A stretch of 64,000 nt of DNA from Actinomycetaceae bacterium (GTDB taxonomy: Bacteria; Actinomycetota; Actinomycetes; Actinomycetales; Actinomycetaceae): the NCBI GenBank assembly GCA_030527545.1, contig JAUNAP010000006.1, forward strand, positions 62,001 to 126,000. Direction: 5' to 3'. The notes under the pieces were generated by a model. The model worked only from the letters and a program-made list of their open reading frames with translations, did no database searches and was not told where the DNA came from. How positions within the stretch are numbered: the first letter of the stretch is position 1; the number at the start of each line of letters is the position of its first letter. The position numbers and the translations under genes were made by a program. Below are positions 14,573 through 23,496 of this stretch, piece after piece.

Positions 14573-16534
14573 TCAGGCGCGCGGCTGGCGCTCAGCCCAT
14601 TCGCCAAGCTCCATACGCTTGCCCGTGTAGAACGGCCAGTCCTCGCGCACGAAGAGCCTCGCCTCGCAGTCACGCTGCTGACGCAGCACACCCATGACCT
14701 TCGTGATGTCGTCGTGCTCGAGGGAGATCGTCCACTCGTAATCCGACAGCGCGAACGTCGCGAGCGTGGAGACCGCAACATCCATGTAGTCCTTGCCGTT
14801 CATCCCGTGCTCACGCAGCATCGCGGCGCGGCGATTCTTGGGCAGGTAGTACCAGTCCCAGCTGCGGTTGAGGGGGTAGACGGCCATGTACGCGCGCGGA
14901 GCCCATCCCCCAAAACACGCGGGAAGGTGGGGACGGTTAAACTCGGCAACCATGTGGGCGCTCGTGACGGCCCACACGGGAACGAGGTAGCCGCCGAGCT
15001 CACTGGAGAGGATCGCCCGATACGCGTCTTGGACCTTGTCGACCCCATCGGCAAGCAGCCACACCATGAGGTCCGCGTCCGCCCGGAAACCGGCCGTGTC
15101 GTACCAGCCGCGAATCTCGGCGCCGGTGGCCTCGACCGCAGCGACGGCGGCCTCGGCGAGCTTGCTGCGCTCGGCTTCGTCGGCCGGCAGCGGAGCGCCG
15201 AGCTCGAAGACCCCGTACAGAGCAAAGTTGTCGCGATTGTTGACCTCTTCCGGATCGACCTCGTGGTCGCGGGGATCAGCGGGCTTCGTCGGGTGGGCGC
15301 CGTGGCCTCCGGGGTGTCCGGCTGCATGCGGGTGTGTCATGGTGTTCTCCTTTGGTTGTCCATTCGTCACGCCAATATGGGCTCGCGTGACGTCGTGAGG
15401 AAGTGGGTAGTCGGCCGGGGCGTCCTCTCCGCACGCGGCCGCGTGATCCGGGGCGTCCTCACTCGCTCGTGACTGCCCCGCGGCGGGGACGGCAGACCAG
15501 GCTTCGCCCGCGGCATCGGTGGCCCGCAAACTTGGTTCGTCCTCGCCTCGCGCCTGTGCCGCGCGTTCGCAGATGACGTCCGCTAGCGCCGAGATGAAGG
15601 CCTCGTGGGTGCCGATCGTGGCCGCGCGAACGTAGGCGACACCGGCGGTGCGAGCGGTCTCGGCGGCTTCGGTGTCGAGGTCGTAGACGACCTCCATGTG
15701 GTCGTTGATGAAGCCGATGGGCGCCGCGATGATTCCGTCGGCGGTGTGCGCCCTAGCCTCGATGACGTCGTTGATGTCGGGCTCGAGCCAGGGGACGTGG
15801 GGCGGGCCCGAACGCGAGCAGAAGGCGAGCTCCCACTCAATGGGTTGGCCGAGTGCCACCTCGGCCCTGTGCGCGACCTCGCGGGCGACGGCTTCGTGTT
15901 GTCCGACGTAGCCGGGGTGGACCCCGTCGCCGGGATCGGAGCAGGCATTCATGGCTTCGGGAATCGAGTGGGTCACCATAACGACGTGCGGGGCGGAGTG
16001 GCCGGCCTGTCGCATGTCGACGAAGGCGTCGAGAAGACGGTTGGTCGTGGCCTCGACGAAGCCCTCGGTCGTGTAGTAGGGCCTCACTTTGTCCACGACG
16101 AGGCCACCTCGGCCCTCGCGCGCAAGTTTGTCGAGGGCCGCGGCGAGGTCTTCACGGTACTGCCGGCACGCCGAATAGCACACGTAGGCGGCGGTGAAAA
16201 CGGCGAGGATCCTACGGCAGCCGCGCTCGTAGAGGTCGGTGAGTGACTCGTAGATGAAGGGCGTCCAGTTGCGGTTGCCGATGACGAGGGGAACCTCGAT
16301 GCCGCGCCGCGCAAGCTCGGCGGCGAGTGCGTCACGGAGCTCGCCGTTACGTGCATTAATGGGCGAGGCACCGTGGAATCCGCGATAGTGCCCTGATACG
16401 GCGAGGAGACGCTCGTCGGGGACCCCGCGACCCGCCGTCGCGTTTCGCATGAAGGGCAGGACGTCGTCCATTGTTCGTGGGCCCCCGTAGGAGCACATGA
16501 GGATAGCGTCGTAGGGGGCGAGCGTGTCGCTCAC
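14573..16534 (-). CDS. fusion of coproporphyrin ferrochelatase (CpfC/HemH) and coproheme decarboxylase (ChdC/HemQ)
   Basis: One 653-residue frame carries the last two steps of the coproporphyrin-dependent haem route. Residues 1-325 are a ferrochelatase: THSIP with metal-binding His189 and DHMEVVYDLD with Glu281. Residues 399-653 are a ChdC: Tyr553 in AVYPLNRSWDWYY matches the redox Tyr and His576 in LREHG the proximal haem ligand. A 74-residue Ala/Asp-rich linker joins them. Met399 (ATG at 15340) has AAAGGAG at the ideal distance (15347-15353), so free ChdC may also be made. The gene overlaps hemA by ATGA. The cysteines that bind [2Fe-2S] in mycobacterial ferrochelatase are not seen beyond Cys322. 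Confidence 0.93.
   Translation of the reverse strand: MSDTLAPYDAILMCSYGGPRTMDDVLPFMRNATAGRGVPDERLLAVSGHYRGFHGASPINARNGELRDALAAELARRGIEVPLVIGNRNWTPFIYESLTDLYERGCRRILAVFTAAYVCYSACRQYREDLAAALDKLAREGRGGLVVDKVRPYYTTEGFVEATTNRLLDAFVDMRQAGHSAPHVVMVTHSIPEAMNACSDPGDGVHPGYVGQHEAVAREVAHRAEVALGQPIEWELAFCSRSGPPHVPWLEPDINDVIEARAHTADGIIAAPIGFINDHMEVVYDLDTEAAETARTAGVAYVRAATIGTHEAFISALADVICERAAQARGEDEPSLRATDAAGEAWSAVPAAGQSRASEDAPDHAAACGEDAPADYPLPHDVTRAHIGVTNGQPKENTMTHPHAAGHPGGHGAHPTKPADPRDHEVDPEEVNNRDNFALYGVFELGAPLPADEAERSKLAEAAVAAVEATGAEIRGWYDTAGFRADADLMVWLLADGVDKVQDAYRAILSSELGGYLVPVWAVTSAHMVAEFNRPHLPACFGGWAPRAYMAVYPLNRSWDWYYLPKNRRAAMLREHGMNGKDYMDVAVSTLATFALSDYEWTISLEHDDITKVMGVLRQQRDCEARLFVREDWPFYTGKRMELGEWAERQPRA
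15347..15353 (-). promoter_or_regulatory. internal Shine-Dalgarno before the ChdC part of the fusion
   Basis: AAAGGAG on the minus strand, 6 nt before the ATG at 15340 that opens the ChdC domain (MTHPHAAGHPGGHG). It is as strong as any ribosome binding site in the window and is in frame with the upstream ferrochelatase, so it may allow a separate 255-residue ChdC product. Confidence 0.65.
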
Positions 16535-17853
16535 TGCTTCTCCTTTTCGTTATTGCGGGCAAGATCGTCAGTCGTTAGGCCTGTGACGGGGCACGCAAGG
16601 GCGTCCCAATCCCCCTCCGACGGGTCGACCCGGTTGACCGAGGAGGGTGCGACGGTCACTCCTATGACCTGTTCAACCGCGCGCGCAAACGCCGTTGTCG
16701 CTCCCTGACAGGCGGCTTCTCGCGCCCTCACCGTCGGGGTGTGCGCCATCTTCGCCGCGAGCCTACGCAGCGCCTGACGCGCCTGCGAGGCCTCAATCGT
16801 GCCCTCGCTCGGCAGCCTCGCCAGCTCGGTCTCCAGGGCGGCGTCCACGTAGGCACGCACGGCCCGCACGACGGGCGTGGCAGCACGCTCACGCAGATCC
16901 GATTCGATAGCGCCCACGCCCTCGGCGACAAGCTCTTCGGCTCGCTCAACCTGGCGCTGGGCAACATCGGGGACCTGTCGACGGACCTCCTCCATGGTGA
17001 TGACACGCACCCCCGGCACTCGTTGCGCGTCGTCTTCGAGATCTCTGTTGAGCGCGAGATCGAGAATGAGCAGCTCGCCGCTGCGCTGGTCACACGCCGC
17101 CTCGACGTCGCTTCGCATGACCACCGGCGATCCCAGGCCCCGGCACGTGATGACGAGGTCAGCTTCGGCCATAGCGTCGACGAGACCGCCCTGGCTCACC
17201 GCTTCGAGGTCGTGCCCGGAGGCAAAGTGCTGGGCACGCCCGGAAGACGAATAGCAGGCGATATCGAGGACTCCCCGCGATCGCAGGGCCGCCACAGCCG
17301 CGCCAGCGTAGGCACCTGTGCCGACGATGAGGGCACGGCATCCCGCCAGCGCCCGTTCGGAGGCGACGATATCGAGGGCCGCAGCGACGACCGACCGTCC
17401 CTGCGAGGCCAGCCCGGTCAGCTGCGCGATGATGCGCGAGGTACGCAGCGCACCCTGCAGTAGGCGCGTGAGAGCGACACTCGAGGTCGAATCGCGGTGG
17501 GCGACCGTGAGGGCGCGGCGAACCTGTCCGGACACCTCCCGCTCGCCCACAACGAGCGAGTCGAGCCCGGCTGCCACACGCACGACGTGCTCGATGGCGT
17601 CGTGATCGCGTCGCATGACGATGTCGGCAACGGCGAGGCGGCGGGCAAGAAAGCGCTCAAGGCAATCCCCGGCTTCCTCGTTGGCCTCGACGAGGAGGTC
17701 GAGCCGATTGCAGGTGGGGATGACGACGCAGCCGTGGGTCTTGTCGATGACCTCGAGGAGGTCGTGCGCGAGGTCTCCCGCTCGGGTGTGCGCTCGGGCC
17801 ACGGCGTCGAGGCCGTGGCTGAGATGGTGAACGCTAAACGAGAAGATAGCCAT
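16531..17853 (-). CDS. hemA: glutamyl-tRNA reductase
   Basis: First committed step of C5-pathway tetrapyrrole synthesis: NADPH-dependent reduction of glutamyl-tRNA to glutamate-1-semialdehyde. The 440-residue protein begins MAIFSFSVHHLSHGLDAV, and the catalytic Cys48 lies in IPTCNRLDLLVE. GEREVSGQVRRAL (about 107-119) is the conserved substrate-site segment, and LIVGTGAYAGAAV is the NADPH Rossmann motif. I chose the ATG at 17853; the open frame extends further upstream but without homology. The end overlaps the ferrochelatase start (ATGA). It is divergent from hemE over a 216-bp control region. Confidence 0.94.
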   Translation of the reverse strand: MAIFSFSVHHLSHGLDAVARAHTRAGDLAHDLLEVIDKTHGCVVIPTCNRLDLLVEANEEAGDCLERFLARRLAVADIVMRRDHDAIEHVVRVAAGLDSLVVGEREVSGQVRRALTVAHRDSTSSVALTRLLQGALRTSRIIAQLTGLASQGRSVVAAALDIVASERALAGCRALIVGTGAYAGAAVAALRSRGVLDIACYSSSGRAQHFASGHDLEAVSQGGLVDAMAEADLVITCRGLGSPVVMRSDVEAACDQRSGELLILDLALNRDLEDDAQRVPGVRVITMEEVRRQVPDVAQRQVERAEELVAEGVGAIESDLRERAATPVVRAVRAYVDAALETELARLPSEGTIEASQARQALRRLAAKMAHTPTVRAREAACQGATTAFARAVEQVIGVTVAPSSVNRVDPSEGDWDALACPVTGLTTDDLARNNEKEKQ

Positions 17854-17942
17854 ACGCCCGCCAGTTAACCACGGGCTCGACGACCGGGCGCGCGGCCCGG
17901 CAAGGGCGGGTCCCAAAGCGTAACGATGGTGAGAACACACCG

Positions 17943-17967
17943 TTTGTTCTGACACTGTGTCGACAAA
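17943..17967. promoter_or_regulatory. palindrome between hemA and hemE, candidate operator
   Basis: A perfect 5-1-5 inverted repeat, GACAC-T-GTGTC (17951-17961), is flanked by TTTGT on the left (17943-17947) and ACAAA on the right (17963-17967), making a larger imperfect dyad. It sits centrally in the hemA/hemE divergent region. A role as a repressor or activator site for haem synthesis is inference. Confidence 0.4.
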
Positions 17968-18035
17968 ACAACGCGCCCGGTCGCCCTTTCTGACAGGTAT
18001 TCGTGATCCAGATTTGGCAAAATAGAGGCGCAAAG

Positions 18036-18063
18036 TTGCCATGTTGGCGTAATAGGCGACAAT
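18036..18063 (+). promoter_or_regulatory. hemE promoter (-35/-10, leaderless start)
   Basis: TTGCCA (18036-18041), a 16-nt spacer, GACAAT (18058-18063), 6 nt, then the GTG start of hemE. TTGCCA also pairs imperfectly with an upstream TTGGCAA near 18014, a possible operator over the -35 region. Confidence 0.55.
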
Positions 18064-18069
18064 GGCATC

Positions 18070-19197
18070 GTGAACGACCCCTCGCCAAGCTGCCTAGACG
18101 GCGACGCAACATCGACGCCTCTGCCCGCTTTACTCGAAGCACTGAGTGGACGCCGCCCCCGCACGATGCCCGTGTGGTTCATGCGCCAGGCGGGCCGCTC
18201 ACTGCCGGAATACCGCAAGGCACGCTCCGGGACGGCCATGCTCGATGCCTGCCTCGACCCCGACCTCGTCGCCGAGATCACCTGCCAGCCCGTGCGCCGC
18301 CACGGCGTCGACGCAGGGATCTTCTTCTCCGACATCATGGTTCCTCTCAAGCTTGCCGGCGCCGACGTCGAGATCACACCGGGCATCGGGCCGGTGTTCT
18401 CCTCGCCGGTGCGCAGCCGCGCGGACGTGGACGCGCTCACCTCGCGTCAGATCGACTCGATCGACGTCATCGTCGAGGCTGCTCGCGCCTGCTGCACCGA
18501 GCTAGACGGCACCGCGACTCCCCTCATCGGTTTCGCCGGCGCTCCCTTCACGATCGCAGCCTACGCCGCGGAGGGGAGGGGCTCGAGGGACCACCTTGCA
18601 GCCCGGGCGCTCATGCACTCCGACCCCGAGGCCTGGCATCGCCTGGCGGCGTGGGCCGCAGACCTGGCCATTGCGTTCTTGCGCGCCCAGGTCGAGGGCG
18701 GGGCGCGCGCCGTCCAACTATTCGATTCTTGGGCCGGAGCCCTGTCGCGCAGCGACTACCGCACCTTCTGCCTACCGCATTCGCGCCGGGTCTTGCAGAC
18801 CCTACGGGCCGACGGCGTTCCCACCATCCACTTTGGTACGGGAACGGCCCACCTACTGGTGGACATGCGCGACGCTGGGGCAACGTGTGTCGGCGTCGAT
18901 TACCGCACCCCCCTCGACGAGGCCGCCGCCCTCCTGCGCTCAGACAACCAAGTCAACCATTCGTGCGGGCCGGTCATTCTTCAGGGCAACATCGACCCCG
19001 CCCTCCTCGCCTGTCCTCGCGACGCTCTCCACGCGCACACCCGCGATGTTATCGAGCGCGGGCGTCGCGCCGATGCCCATATCGTCAATCTCGGACACGG
19101 GATTCCTCCAACCACCGACCCTCAGGTACTCACCGACCTTGTCGCGTTCATCCACGATCTGCCCGCCGGCACCTTGGCGTCACCGGAAGGAATGTAG
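18070..19197 (+). CDS. hemE: uroporphyrinogen III decarboxylase
   Basis: Converts uroporphyrinogen III to coproporphyrinogen III. The 375-residue protein has the family signature PVWFMRQAGRSLPEYR (about residues 34-49) and the substrate-site GFAGAPFTIAAYAAEG, with the conserved DIMVPL aspartate and the C-terminal NLGHGIPPTTDP. The GTG start follows a -10 box by 6 nt. It starts the operon hemE-hemY-hemC-hemD-hemB and is 3 nt from hemY (TAG, CCC, ATG). Normal length apart from a short N-terminal extension. Confidence 0.95.
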   Translation: MNDPSPSCLDGDATSTPLPALLEALSGRRPRTMPVWFMRQAGRSLPEYRKARSGTAMLDACLDPDLVAEITCQPVRRHGVDAGIFFSDIMVPLKLAGADVEITPGIGPVFSSPVRSRADVDALTSRQIDSIDVIVEAARACCTELDGTATPLIGFAGAPFTIAAYAAEGRGSRDHLAARALMHSDPEAWHRLAAWAADLAIAFLRAQVEGGARAVQLFDSWAGALSRSDYRTFCLPHSRRVLQTLRADGVPTIHFGTGTAHLLVDMRDAGATCVGVDYRTPLDEAAALLRSDNQVNHSCGPVILQGNIDPALLACPRDALHAHTRDVIERGRRADAHIVNLGHGIPPTTDPQVLTDLVAFIHDLPAGTLASPEGM

Positions 19198-19200
19198 CCC

Positions 19201-20712
19201 ATGGCCCTCTCCCACCCCACGCCCGCGGCCGACGTCATCGTCATCGGTGGCGGCCTCGCCGGCCTCACCTGCGCCTACGCGCTCGCCAAGCGCGGCCTGG
19301 CGCCCCTCGTGCTCGAGGAGAGAGGAAAAGCCGGCGGGCTCGTCGCGGGGATCGCCCGCGACGACGTGGCCTTTGACATCGGCGCGGAGTCCTACGTCTC
19401 CACCGCCGAGGACATCACCGATCTCGTGCGCGAGCTCGGCCTCGACGTCGTCGAGCCACAGGGTAGCTCGTGGGTCTACGGGCATGAGGGCGGGGGGCGC
19501 GCCACTCGGATCCCCCACGGCATGCTCGGCATTCCCGCGAGTCTCGACGACGAGGCGGTCGTGGCGGCGCTCTCGCCACGCGACCTCGAGCGCGCCAGGC
19601 TGGACCTCACGATGGGCCCGCAGGTGGGATCCGACTGCGACGATCTCGCCTCCTTTGTGACGGCCCGCTACGGCACGGGGGTCCTCGACGCGATCGTCGC
19701 CCCTGTCGCCGGAGGCATTCACTCCGCGGATCCGTCCGCCCTGGCCGTCGACACCGTCTGCAGGGGTTTGCGTGCCGCTCTCGCCGAACACGGATCGGCC
19801 ACCGCGGCAGTGGCTGCCCTGCGGGGCACACGCCCCTCACGCCCGGCCGTGATCGCCCCAGACGGCGGGTTGTTCCGGCTCCCGCAGGCCCTCACCGAGC
19901 AGATCTGCGCCGCCGGGGGCAGGGTGGCGACGCGCGTACGCGCTCTGGGTGTCTCCCATGCCTCCGGTGGCGGATGGTTCGTCACGGCGTGTCAGACTCA
20001 CCCCCACCCCGATCCGTCGCAACCACCCTATTCGGAGGGGCTGCCCGCGCAGCTCTATACGCCGCGCGTCGTCATCGCCACCCCCGCCCAGCCCGGTCTC
20101 GACCTGCTATCGATGCTGTCTGGAGTCGACGTGCGCGGCTGGCGGATCACCCCCGGTGGTCCTATCGCCCACGTCACCCTCATCGTCGACCATCCGGCTC
20201 TCGACGAGGGTCCGCGTGGGTCGGGAATGCTCGTGCGCCGCCCCACGCCCGCAGAGATCGAAGCGGGGTGCGTACGCGCGAAGGCACTTACCCACTATTC
20301 CTACAAGTGGCCGTGGGTGCGCCGCGATCACCCGAACCGCCACGTCATCCGAGTTTCCTACGGCCGCGCCGGTGAACCCGAGGTCGACGTCACCGTCGAA
20401 CGCGGGCTCGAGGAAGCGAGCCGCCTCCTCGGCATTGATCTCACGCCCGATCACCTCATCGATGGCTACGTTGTGCGGTGGGATGGCGCACTGCCTCCTC
20501 TCGGCCCCGAGCACTGGGCGAGGGTCGAGGATCTCCACGAGACGCTCGCCCACAGCGAACCAACGCTCAAAGTCTGTGGCGCCTGGGCGGCCGGATCCGG
20601 CCTGTCCGCGGTCATCCCGCAGGCCCTTTCCAGCGGCGCCGCCCTCGCGTCAGCGGGTCCGACGCCCCAGGGTGGTAGCGTGACGACGATCTTTGCGCAG
20701 GAGGAGCGATGA
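19201..20712 (+). CDS. hemY: coproporphyrinogen III oxidase (HemY/CgoX type)
   Basis: FAD-dependent oxidase. The 503-residue protein opens with VIVIGGGLAGLTCAYAL (about 12-28), the dinucleotide-binding fold, followed by the LEERGKAGG motif. The C-terminus AWAAGSGLSAVIPQAL completes the FAD site. Because the same cluster encodes coproporphyrin ferrochelatase and ChdC and there is no HemF/HemN, the substrate is most likely coproporphyrinogen III (CgoX) and not protoporphyrinogen IX. Its end overlaps hemC by ATGA. Confidence 0.93.
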   Translation: MALSHPTPAADVIVIGGGLAGLTCAYALAKRGLAPLVLEERGKAGGLVAGIARDDVAFDIGAESYVSTAEDITDLVRELGLDVVEPQGSSWVYGHEGGGRATRIPHGMLGIPASLDDEAVVAALSPRDLERARLDLTMGPQVGSDCDDLASFVTARYGTGVLDAIVAPVAGGIHSADPSALAVDTVCRGLRAALAEHGSATAAVAALRGTRPSRPAVIAPDGGLFRLPQALTEQICAAGGRVATRVRALGVSHASGGGWFVTACQTHPHPDPSQPPYSEGLPAQLYTPRVVIATPAQPGLDLLSMLSGVDVRGWRITPGGPIAHVTLIVDHPALDEGPRGSGMLVRRPTPAEIEAGCVRAKALTHYSYKWPWVRRDHPNRHVIRVSYGRAGEPEVDVTVERGLEEASRLLGIDLTPDHLIDGYVVRWDGALPPLGPEHWARVEDLHETLAHSEPTLKVCGAWAAGSGLSAVIPQALSSGAALASAGPTPQGGSVTTIFAQEER

Positions 20713-21767
20713 GCACCCTCGTTCTGGGCACGCGCGGATCCGATCTCGCACTCACACAGTCGCGTTGGGTAGCCGCTCAACTGCGGGGTCTCGGGCTCGA
20801 CGTCGACATCCGCGTTATTCGGACCGAGGGCGACGTCTCGCCGGAGTCGCTCAGCCGCCTGGGCGGGGTCGGGGTGTTTGCCGCAGCCCTGCGCCTGGCG
20901 CTCCTTGAGGGCACGTGCGATCTTGCCGTTCACTCGTTCAAAGACCTTCCCACTCGCGGGGTGGATGGTCTCGTCATCGCCGCGGTCCCCCGGCGGGCCA
21001 GCGCCTCCGACGCCCTGTGTGCGGCGGGTGAGGCCGCCCTCAACGAGCTCGCCCCCGGCGCGAAAGTGGGGACGGGTTCGCCGCGACGCGCGGCACAGTT
21101 GCGGGCGCTGCGCCCCGATCTCGACATCGTCGACATCCGCGGTAATGTTCCCACGCGCCTGGGGCGCGTCGCCGATTCGGAATGGGAGGGACCGGGCGAT
21201 CTTGATGCCGTCATCCTCGCCCTGGCCGGGCTCGAAAGGCTCGGGTGGGGTTACGCAGCGACCGACGTTTTCGGCCCGGACCGACTACTTCCCGCTCCCG
21301 CCCAGGGCGCCCTCGCGGTAGAGGCCTCGATGGCTGCCCTCTCGGCGCATCCCGAGCTGGTCGACGCCCTCGCTAGCCTCGACGACCCGTGGACGCGCGC
21401 AGCAGCATGCGCCGAACGCGCGGTTCTCGCCCATCTTGAGGCCGGGTGCGCGGCCCCGGTTGGGGCGTGGTCCCAGCGCAGCGGCGGGCCGGAGGGCGAG
21501 GACATTCTCGCGCTCGACGCCGCAGTCTTCTCGCTCGACGGACGCCGCTCGGTGACCGCCATGCAGGGCGTCGCCCTCGACGTCTCGGGACTCGACACCG
21601 CGAGACTCGAGGAGGAGGCGAGACGCCTGGGCGAGACTGTCGGTGCGGAGCTGCTCGCTCTTGGCGCAGGCGACGTCGCCGATCTCCAGGCGACGAAGGC
21701 TCCCGCGGGTTCCACGGCGCTGTCTCGCGCACAGGGCAGGGATCTGTTCGGGAACACGCTCGCATGA
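20709..21767 (+). CDS. hemC: hydroxymethylbilane synthase (porphobilinogen deaminase)
   Basis: Joins four porphobilinogens into the linear hydroxymethylbilane. The 352-residue protein begins LVLGTRGSDLALTQSRWVA and has HSFKDLPT, the VGTGSPRRAAQLRALRPDL core and GCAAPVGAW. Cys247 in the last motif carries the dipyrromethane cofactor. It overlaps both neighbours by ATGA, so it is translationally coupled inside the hem operon. Slightly longer than the E. coli enzyme at the C-terminus. Confidence 0.96.
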   Translation: MSTLVLGTRGSDLALTQSRWVAAQLRGLGLDVDIRVIRTEGDVSPESLSRLGGVGVFAAALRLALLEGTCDLAVHSFKDLPTRGVDGLVIAAVPRRASASDALCAAGEAALNELAPGAKVGTGSPRRAAQLRALRPDLDIVDIRGNVPTRLGRVADSEWEGPGDLDAVILALAGLERLGWGYAATDVFGPDRLLPAPAQGALAVEASMAALSAHPELVDALASLDDPWTRAAACAERAVLAHLEAGCAAPVGAWSQRSGGPEGEDILALDAAVFSLDGRRSVTAMQGVALDVSGLDTARLEEEARRLGETVGAELLALGAGDVADLQATKAPAGSTALSRAQGRDLFGNTLA

Positions 21768-22510
21768 GTCTGGCGCTCGTCCTCCTCACACGTCCACACG
21801 CGGACCGCTTCGTCGCCGAGGTGTCTGCGGCACTCGCCGATGCCGCGTGCGTGAGGGGCGAGCCGGTCACACGAACGATCATCGACGAGGCCGCACTCGA
21901 GCATGCCCGTCGCCGACTCGCCGAGGGACCAGCGTGGCTCGTTGTCACGTCTCCGCGCACGCCTCGGCTCCTCTTCGAGCGGGGGATCCTCCCCAAGCCT
22001 GAGACCCGCGTGGCGGCGGTCGGTGCGGCGAGTGCACGCGCCGCTGGCATGCTCACCGAGCACGTTGCGCTCGTCGGCGAGGGAGATGCCGAGGCACTCG
22101 CCCAGAAGCTGCTTGCAACGCCTGCATCCTCCGTTCTCATTCCCGGTTCGGTCTCGTCGCGACCGGCGTTGGCACAGGCCCTGCGAAGCGGCGGCTGGAG
22201 GGTCGAGACGGTGGGCATCTATGATTCCTTGCCCCTGGCAAAGCTACCGAGCGTCTACCGGAGGGCCGATTGGATCGTCGCGACCGCGGGAAGCCGCGTC
22301 GCCGCGCTCCACTCCCTCGGCGCATGGGACGGCGCACACCCCGGCCTCGTCGTCCTCGGAGCCCCGAGTGCGCGCGTGGCCCACGGCCTCGGAATAGCCG
22401 ACATCCTGTGTGCGCGCACTCCCACTCCCCAAGGTGTCGCCGACACCCTCCTCCCTCTCGTCAACCCCGTCAACCATTTGCGTTCAGGAAGAAAGGACCA
22501 CGAGCAATGA
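21764..22510 (+). CDS. hemD: uroporphyrinogen III synthase
   Basis: Cyclises hydroxymethylbilane with inversion of ring D. This is a fast-evolving family, and the 248-residue protein has only general features: an opening VLLTRPHADRF, SPRTPRLLFE and AAVGAASARAAGM, and a final helix-strand pattern. The position between hemC and hemB, both overlapped by ATGA, makes the call secure. I chose the ATG at 21764; the longer open frame upstream is hemC in another frame. Confidence 0.88.
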   Translation: MSLALVLLTRPHADRFVAEVSAALADAACVRGEPVTRTIIDEAALEHARRRLAEGPAWLVVTSPRTPRLLFERGILPKPETRVAAVGAASARAAGMLTEHVALVGEGDAEALAQKLLATPASSVLIPGSVSSRPALAQALRSGGWRVETVGIYDSLPLAKLPSVYRRADWIVATAGSRVAALHSLGAWDGAHPGLVVLGAPSARVAHGLGIADILCARTPTPQGVADTLLPLVNPVNHLRSGRKDHEQ

Positions 22511-23496
22511 GCGATCCGGTGAGCCTCCCAACGATTCGTCCTCGCAGGGCGCGCCGCAGCGCGGCGATGCGCAACCTGACGGCCGAGACGCACGTCCACC
22601 CCAGCCAGCTCATCCTCCCGGTATTCGTGCGCGACGGCATCGACGAGCCGACCCCCATCTCCTCCCTGCCCGGCGTCGTCCAGCACACACTGTCCTCCCT
22701 CGTCCATGAGGCCGAGCGGGTGCGCGAGGCCGGACTGGGAGGAATCATGCTCTTCGGCGTGCCCCGCGACGGCGACAAGGACGAGGTTGGCTCGCCCGCC
22801 TGGGCCAGCGACGGTATCCTCAACCGCGGCCTGGCAGCTGTACGACAAGCCGTTGGCGAGGATACCGTCGTCATGGCGGATACCTGCCTCGACGAATTCA
22901 CCTCCCACGGTCACTGCGGGGTGGTCACCGACGAGGGGATCGTCGACAACGACGCGACGCTGCCGCTCTATGCGCGTATGGCGGTATCCCAGGCCCGCGC
23001 GGGCGCCCACGTCGTCGCCCCTTCGGGAATGATGGACGGCCAGGTGCGGGTGATCCGGGATGCGCTCGACGCCGAGGGATTCACCGATGTTGCGATCATG
23101 GCCTATTCGGCCAAATATGCCTCCGGTTTCTTCGGCCCGTTCCGCGAAGCGGTTGGCTGCTCACTCACGGGCGACCGCAAGACCTACCAGCAGGATCCAC
23201 GCAACCGCCGCGAGGGCGTGCGCGAGGCTCTTCTCGACATCGACGAGAGCGCCGACTTCGTCATGGTCAAGCCCGCGGGCTACTACCTCGATGTCTTGCG
23301 CGAGGTCGCCGACGTCTCGGCGGTGCCGGTGGCCGCCTATCAGGTCTCCGGCGAATACGCGATGGTCGAGGCGGCCGCTGCCCGCGGGTGGATCGACCGC
23401 GAGCGCGTCATTGACGAATCGGTGACGTCGATCGTGAGGGCGGGGGCGGATCAGGTGCTCACCTATTGGGCACTCGAGGTAGCCGGGCGTCTCTAG
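22507..23496 (+). CDS. hemB: delta-aminolevulinic acid dehydratase (porphobilinogen synthase)
   Basis: Condenses two aminolevulinates to porphobilinogen. The 329-residue protein has both Schiff-base lysines, Lys203 (MAYSAKYAS) and Lys255 (MVKPAGYYLD). The metal loop DTCLDEFTSHGHCG carries Cys127, Asp129 and Cys137, a mixed Cys/Asp set lying between the three-Cys zinc type and the all-Asp type; from memory this is usual in Actinobacteria. The ATG overlaps the hemD stop, with GAAAGGA as ribosome binding site. Its stop codon is part of the next gene's apparent -10 box. Confidence 0.95.
   Translation: MSDPVSLPTIRPRRARRSAAMRNLTAETHVHPSQLILPVFVRDGIDEPTPISSLPGVVQHTLSSLVHEAERVREAGLGGIMLFGVPRDGDKDEVGSPAWASDGILNRGLAAVRQAVGEDTVVMADTCLDEFTSHGHCGVVTDEGIVDNDATLPLYARMAVSQARAGAHVVAPSGMMDGQVRVIRDALDAEGFTDVAIMAYSAKYASGFFGPFREAVGCSLTGDRKTYQQDPRNRREGVREALLDIDESADFVMVKPAGYYLDVLREVADVSAVPVAAYQVSGEYAMVEAAAARGWIDRERVIDESVTSIVRAGADQVLTYWALEVAGRL

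Noticed and set aside
15341-15562. Ferrochelatase-ChdC join as a sequencing frameshift artefact
   Set aside because: Both domains and the linker are in one frame with no stop, so no frameshift is needed to explain it; a missing stop codon cannot be excluded but is not indicated.
18003-19376. 457-codon frame over hemE and the start of hemY
   Set aside because: It is Arg/His/Pro-rich and overlaps two certain genes in other frames.
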